This document shows, piece by piece, positions 60,256-64,000 of a DNA stretch of 64,000 nucleotides. This DNA comes from Pseudomonas putida (GTDB lineage Bacteria > Pseudomonadota > Gammaproteobacteria > Pseudomonadales > Pseudomonadaceae): the NCBI RefSeq assembly GCF_001941965.1, contig NZ_MKZO01000067.1:124001-188000 (forward strand), written 5' to 3'. A model generated the notes under the pieces. That model saw only the letters and a program-made list of their open reading frames with translations. It made no database searches and was not told the origin of the DNA. The position numbers and the translations under genes were made by a program. Positions within the stretch are counted from its first letter, which is position 1. Every line of letters begins with the position of its first letter.

Positions 60256-61301
60256 GGGCTGTCCGTCTGCCCTGCCGGGACCAGATCAAGGAGTTCGCGC
60301 ACCACCACGGTGGCGAAGCATCCGGCCGGAAGGACGAATTCCAGTTGCAGGATATCAGGCTCGGGATAATGCCACGTCAGCCGGCCAATGGGCAGTCGCA
60401 GAATGCGTCGTTCCTGCTTGAGTGCGGCATTCCCAAGCCACTGGCAAAGTGCCGCGTTCTCGTCGCCGATCCGCTGCTCGAGCACGCCGGCCGCGCCCTG
60501 CGTGGCGGGAAGCCCTTCGCCCCACAACGGACCGGTGGGATGCAGGTCGAGAATGCCCAGGCGAGGATCACAGCATTCCGACTCGCCTGCCGGAAAGAAG
60601 CTACGGCTGTCGGTGAAGGCCAGCAGGTCACCGACCCGGGCCTGCTGCCAGCTGCCGTCACCGACACGCTCGGCCAGAACACGGTTGAACAGGTAGCTGC
60701 GCGCGCTGGACAGCACCCGCGAACGCAGGTTGCGCTGCTCCGGCAGGGCCTTGCGTTCGGCCCAGTGCCGGGCCTCCTCGACATTGCCGCCCTGATGACC
60801 GAAGCGCTGGGAACCGAAGTAGTTCGGCACGCCTTGGGCGCGCAGTTGTTCGAGGCGCGCGTCGAGGGCGGCGCGATCGGCCTGGAGCTGGGTCAGGCGC
60901 AGGGTGAAGCCGTTGGCCGAGTGGGCACCGCGCTGCAGCTTGCGCGAATGCCGGGTGCGCTCGAGGATGCGCAGGCTTTCATTTTCGGCGGCCGTGAAAT
61001 CCGGATCGGCCTTGCCCGGCAGGTGCAGGCTGAACCACTGGCGGGTCAGGGCCTGACGGTCCTTGAGCCCGGCATAGCTGATGCTCTTCAGCGGCACGCC
61101 GGCGGCGCGGGCCAGGCGGCGGGCCGCTTCCTCGGTGTTTAGGTCGCGTTTCTCGACCCACAGCCACAGGTGCTCGCCCTGCCCCGACAGCGGGATATCC
61201 AGGACTTCATCGACCTGGAAGTCTTCCGCCACCGCCTTCAATACCGCACGGCCCAGTGCCGGCCCGCTCGCGCGCGGACCGAGAAGTTCGAGTTCGGTCA
61301 T
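60243..61301 (-). CDS. truD: TruD, tRNA pseudouridine-13 synthase
   Basis: A 352-residue TruD. The catalytic Asp lies in SYAGLKDRQALTRQWFSL (about residue 80), and the family motif NYFGSQRFGHQGGNVEEARHW near 160 is clear. It converts U13 of tRNA-Glu to pseudouridine. It starts four bases inside the ispF stop (ATGA) and overlaps surE. Confidence 0.96.
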   Translation of the reverse strand: MTELELLGPRASGPALGRAVLKAVAEDFQVDEVLDIPLSGQGEHLWLWVEKRDLNTEEAARRLARAAGVPLKSISYAGLKDRQALTRQWFSLHLPGKADPDFTAAENESLRILERTRHSRKLQRGAHSANGFTLRLTQLQADRAALDARLEQLRAQGVPNYFGSQRFGHQGGNVEEARHWAERKALPEQRNLRSRVLSSARSYLFNRVLAERVGDGSWQQARVGDLLAFTDSRSFFPAGESECCDPRLGILDLHPTGPLWGEGLPATQGAAGVLEQRIGDENAALCQWLGNAALKQERRILRLPIGRLTWHYPEPDILQLEFVLPAGCFATVVVRELLDLVPAGQTDSPCVF

Positions 61302-61771
61302 GCTGGCAGCAACAAGGCGACGGCGTGAACCGCGATACCTTCCTCACGCCCGGTGAAGCCGAGCTTTTCAGTGGTGGTGGCCTTGACGTTGACCTGGTCC
61401 AGCTCGACCTGCAGGTCGGCGGCGATCAGCTCGCGCATGCGTTCGATATGCGGCGCCATCTTCGGCGCCTGGGCAACGATGGTGGCGTCGACATTGCCGA
61501 CCTTCCAGCCCTTGGCCTGGACGATGCCGACCACATGACGCAGCAGCACGCGGCTGTCGGCACCCTTGAATTGCGGGTCGGTATCGGGGAAGTGGCGACC
61601 GATGTCACCCAGCGCGGCAGCGCCGAGCAAGGCATCGCTCAGGGCGTGCAGCAGCACGTCGCCGTCGGAATGGGCCAGCAGCCCGTATTTGTGCGCGATC
61701 TGCACGCCTCCCAAGGTGATGAAATCGCCTTCCGCGAAGCGGTGCACATCGTAGCCGTGGCCAATACGCAT
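61298..61771 (-). CDS. ispF: IspF, 2-C-methyl-D-erythritol 2,4-cyclodiphosphate synthase
   Basis: A 157-residue MECP synthase of the MEP isoprenoid pathway. RIGHGYDVHRF holds the zinc ligands Asp8 and His10; the third, His42, falls in HSDGDVLLHALSDALLGA. Trimeric enzyme. It starts the ispF-truD-surE-pcm unit; a strong terminator from fghA ends immediately before its start. Confidence 0.97.
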   Translation of the reverse strand: MRIGHGYDVHRFAEGDFITLGGVQIAHKYGLLAHSDGDVLLHALSDALLGAAALGDIGRHFPDTDPQFKGADSRVLLRHVVGIVQAKGWKVGNVDATIVAQAPKMAPHIERMRELIAADLQVELDQVNVKATTTEKLGFTGREEGIAVHAVALLLPA

Positions 61772-61800
61772 AAAAAAACGCCCTGATTGAGTCAGGGCGT
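61772..61800 (-). terminator. Intrinsic terminator between fghA and ispF
   Basis: ACGCCCTGA, four-base loop, TCAGGGCGT and seven Ts on the minus strand, ending next to the ispF ATG. IspF must therefore start from a promoter within or just past this element. Confidence 0.85.
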
Positions 61801-61842
61801 GATTCTACCCGCTTTGCCGGGCCTTGGGCTTGAATTGTCGCC

Positions 61843-62697
61843 TCAAGCGCGGCCGGCACCCAGCGCTGCGGCATGATGCCGCAAGTGGTCATCGATGAAG
61901 CTGGCGATGAAGTAGTAGCTGTGGTCGTAACCCGGCTGCAGACGCAGTTGCAGCGGATAGCCCGCCGCTTGCGCAGCCTGCTGCAACACCTGCGGCTTGA
62001 GCTGGTTTTCCAGGAAATCGTCGCGATCGCCCTGGTCCACCAGCAACGGCAACTGCTCGCTGGCCTGGGCGATCAACACACTGGCATCCCACTCGCGCCA
62101 GCGCGAACGGTCTTCGCCCAAGTAACGGCCGAGGGCCTTCTGGCCCCACGGGCAATCCATCGGGTTGCTGATCGGCGCAAAGGCCGATACCGACGAGTAA
62201 CGCCCGGGGTTGCGCAGGGCACAGACCAGCGCACCGTGACCGCCCATGGAGTGGCCACTGATGGAGCGCTTGTCCGAAGCCGGGAAATGCGCCTCGATCA
62301 GCGTCGGCAGCTCATCCACCACATAGTCGTACATGCGGTAGTTGGCGGCCCACGGCTGCTGGGTCGCATTGACGTAGAAGCCCGCACCCAGGCCGAAGTC
62401 CCAGGCGCCGTCCGGATCGCCCGGCACCTGGGCGCCGCGCGGACTGGTGTCCGGCGCGACGATGATCAGCCCCAGCTCGGCGGCGAGCTTGTGCGCGCCG
62501 GCCTTCTGCATGAAGTTCTCGTCGGTGCAGGTCAGCCCGCTCAGCCAGTACAGCACCGGCAGCTTGCCGCCCTGCTCCGCCTGCGGCGGCAAGTACACGG
62601 CGAAGACCATGTCGCACCCCAGCACCTCGGAACGGTGGCGGTAACGCTTGTGCCAGCCACCGAAGCTTTTCTGGCAGGAAATGTTTTCCAGGCTCAT
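61843..62697 (-). CDS. fghA: S-formylglutathione hydrolase
   Basis: A 284-residue esterase-D family hydrolase with nucleophile Ser150 in ISGHSMGGHGAL, Asp in LVDQGDRDDF and His in GYDHSYYF. It cleaves S-formylglutathione to formate and glutathione, the second step of formaldehyde detoxification. It lies eight bases after frmA, the first-step enzyme, in one unit. Confidence 0.96.
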   Translation of the reverse strand: MSLENISCQKSFGGWHKRYRHRSEVLGCDMVFAVYLPPQAEQGGKLPVLYWLSGLTCTDENFMQKAGAHKLAAELGLIIVAPDTSPRGAQVPGDPDGAWDFGLGAGFYVNATQQPWAANYRMYDYVVDELPTLIEAHFPASDKRSISGHSMGGHGALVCALRNPGRYSSVSAFAPISNPMDCPWGQKALGRYLGEDRSRWREWDASVLIAQASEQLPLLVDQGDRDDFLENQLKPQVLQQAAQAAGYPLQLRLQPGYDHSYYFIASFIDDHLRHHAAALGAGRA

Positions 62698-62705
62698 GCG
62701 CGACC

Positions 62706-63818
62706 TCAGAAGTGGATGACGCTGCGGATGCTCTTGCCTTCATGCATCAGGTCGAAGGCCTTGTTGATGTCTTCCAGCCCCATGGTGTGGGTGATGAAGG
62801 TATCCAGCGGGATCTCGCCCTTCTCGGACATCTCGACATAGCTCGGCAGCTCGCTGCGACCACGCACGCCACCGAAGGCGGAACCGCGCCAGACGCGACC
62901 GGTGACCAGCTGGAACGGGCGGGTGGCGATTTCCTGGCCGGCACCGGCAACACCGATGATCACCGACTCACCCCAACCCTTGTGGCAGCACTCCAGCGCC
63001 GCACGCATCAGATTGACGTTGCCCACGCACTCGAAGGAGAAGTCCACGCCGCCGTCGGTGAGGTCGACGATGACTTCCTGGATCGGACGGTCGTAGTCCT
63101 TCGGATTGACGCAGTCGGTAGCACCGAGCTGGCGGGCGATTTCGAATTTGCCCGGGTTGATGTCCACGGCGATGATGCGCGAGGCCTTGGCCTTGACCGC
63201 ACCGATGATCGCCGACAGGCCGATGCCGCCCAGGCCGAAGATGGCCACGGTGTCACCCGGCTTGACCTTGGCGGTGTTCAGCACCGCGCCGATACCGGTG
63301 GTCACGCCGCAACCGAGCAGGCAGACCTTCTCCAGCGGCGCTTCCTTCTGGATCTTGGCCACGGAGATTTCCGGCAGCACGGTGTACTCGGAGAAGGTCG
63401 AGGTGCCCATGTAGTGGAAGATCTGCTGGCCCTTGTAGGAGAAACGGGTGGTGCCGTCCGGCATCAGGCCCTTGCCCTGGGTGGCGCGGATGGCCTGGCA
63501 CAGGTTGGTCTTGCCCGACAGGCAGAATTTGCACTTGCCGCATTCCGGGGTGTACAGCGGGATCACGTGGTCGCCCACGGCCAGCGAAGTCACGCCCTCG
63601 CCCACGGCTTCGACGATCGCGCCGCCTTCATGGCCGAGGATCGACGGGAAGATGCCTTCCGGATCAGCCCCGGACAGGGTGTAGGCGTCGGTATGGCAGA
63701 CACCGGAAGCGACCACGCGCAGCAGCACCTCGCCGGCCTTGGGCATGGCCACGTCGACTTCGACGATTTCCAGCGGTTTCTTGGCCTCGAAGGCTACGGC
63801 GGCACGGGACTTGATCAT
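62706..63818 (-). CDS. frmA: S-(hydroxymethyl)glutathione dehydrogenase / class III alcohol dehydrogenase
   Basis: A 370-residue zinc ADH of class III. Catalytic zinc ligands in SGVCHTDAYTLSG and ILGHEGGAIVE, structural zinc cysteines in CGKCKFCLSGKTNLC, NAD fold GLGGIGLSAIIGAVKAKA. It oxidises S-hydroxymethylglutathione and can reduce S-nitrosoglutathione. ATG at 63818 follows GGAGAAG; the longer upstream frame overlaps the LysR promoter region. Confidence 0.96.
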   Translation of the reverse strand: MIKSRAAVAFEAKKPLEIVEVDVAMPKAGEVLLRVVASGVCHTDAYTLSGADPEGIFPSILGHEGGAIVEAVGEGVTSLAVGDHVIPLYTPECGKCKFCLSGKTNLCQAIRATQGKGLMPDGTTRFSYKGQQIFHYMGTSTFSEYTVLPEISVAKIQKEAPLEKVCLLGCGVTTGIGAVLNTAKVKPGDTVAIFGLGGIGLSAIIGAVKAKASRIIAVDINPGKFEIARQLGATDCVNPKDYDRPIQEVIVDLTDGGVDFSFECVGNVNLMRAALECCHKGWGESVIIGVAGAGQEIATRPFQLVTGRVWRGSAFGGVRGRSELPSYVEMSEKGEIPLDTFITHTMGLEDINKAFDLMHEGKSIRSVIHF

Positions 63819-63924
63819 CAATCTTCTCCAATGAAAGGACATTTCAGGCACGCAGTGTAATTCAAGGTCTTTTGATGAATAATCAGGCCAAAGACAAAAC
63901 ATTATTGCTGTACAGGGATAATCA

Positions 63925-64000
63925 ATGAGTAATCGCTGGGAAGGGATCGACGAATTCGTCGCGGTGGCCGAGTCAGGGCAATTCACCGCCGCCGCTGATC
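63925..64000 (+). CDS. LysR-family regulator, N-terminal part only (cut by window end)
   Basis: Twenty-five codons (MSNRWEGIDEFVAVAESGQF then TAAAD) are visible, the start of a LysR winged-HTH domain. It is divergent from frmA and so a likely regulator of frmA-fghA, by position only. Confidence 0.75.
   Translation, partial: MSNRWEGIDEFVAVAESGQFTAAAD

Overview
The window is chromosomal DNA of a Pseudomonas of the P. fluorescens lineage (P. fluorescens / protegens / chlororaphis type; species not fixed). Support comes from gene order (tol-pal, ruvCAB, yebC, aspS; the dps / cold-shock / slyX / HIT / oprD / proS block; mutS, fdxA, rsmZ, rpoS, nlpD, pcm, surE, truD, ispF; recA-recX-cinA), the high-GC codon use, GTGGGAGC-type REP repeats and a Gac-controlled RsmZ small RNA between fdxA and rpoS.

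Layout. 1-8.8 kb, minus strand: envelope and housekeeping genes tolB (cut by the window edge), tolA, tolR, tolQ, ybgC, ruvB, ruvA, ruvC, yebC, aspS and an FmdB-type zinc-ribbon gene. 8.9-18.2 kb: a ribbon-helix-helix regulator, a Dps-like ferritin, a membrane protein fused to a cold-shock domain, slyX, a HIT hydrolase, an OprD-family porin, proS, a lipoprotein, dinB and two initiator tRNA-fMet genes. 18.3-36.6 kb: mprF with a VirJ-like hydrolase, kup, an antitoxin remnant, rimO, an S4/pseudouridine-synthase-like protein, a DUF1456 gene, trmO, fpr/finR, dgkA, erdR, a DTW-domain gene, small secreted and ribbon-helix-helix genes, a LOG-family gene, recX, recA and cinA.

36.6-51.0 kb, between cinA and mutS, is the main accessory element: a complete contractile R-type tailocin (phage-tail bacteriocin), all on the minus strand. 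Reading with transcription it runs repressor (prtR-like), holin, unknown baseplate-region gene, spike V, a 24-residue ORF, W, J, I, tail fibre, fibre assembly, sheath, tube, E/E' chaperone, tape measure, U, X, D, GH19 endolysin, Rz with nested Rz1. No capsid, terminase, portal, integrase or replication gene is present. The repressor carries the S24 autocleavage residues, so RecA (about 15 kb away, behind a LexA box) should relieve repression after DNA damage. TGCAT/ATGCA palindromes sit inside the predicted tailocin promoter and over the repressor's own, apparently leaderless, start. E/E' is joined by a predicted +1 frameshift at CTT-TGA, the same slip site as prfB.

51.1-52.9 kb, between the repressor and mutS, holds a lower-GC two-gene cassette: a 3-hydroxybutyryl-CoA dehydrogenase and a left-handed beta-helix acyltransferase. 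I infer that it could make and transfer a 3-hydroxybutyryl group onto a surface amino sugar. Next to a tailocin, this could edit the receptor glycan or give self-protection. It is the best candidate here for an undescribed system.

53-64 kb: mutS, fdxA, rsmZ, rpoS, nlpD, pcm, surE, truD, ispF, the formaldehyde detoxification pair fghA/frmA, and the first codons of a LysR regulator at the right edge.
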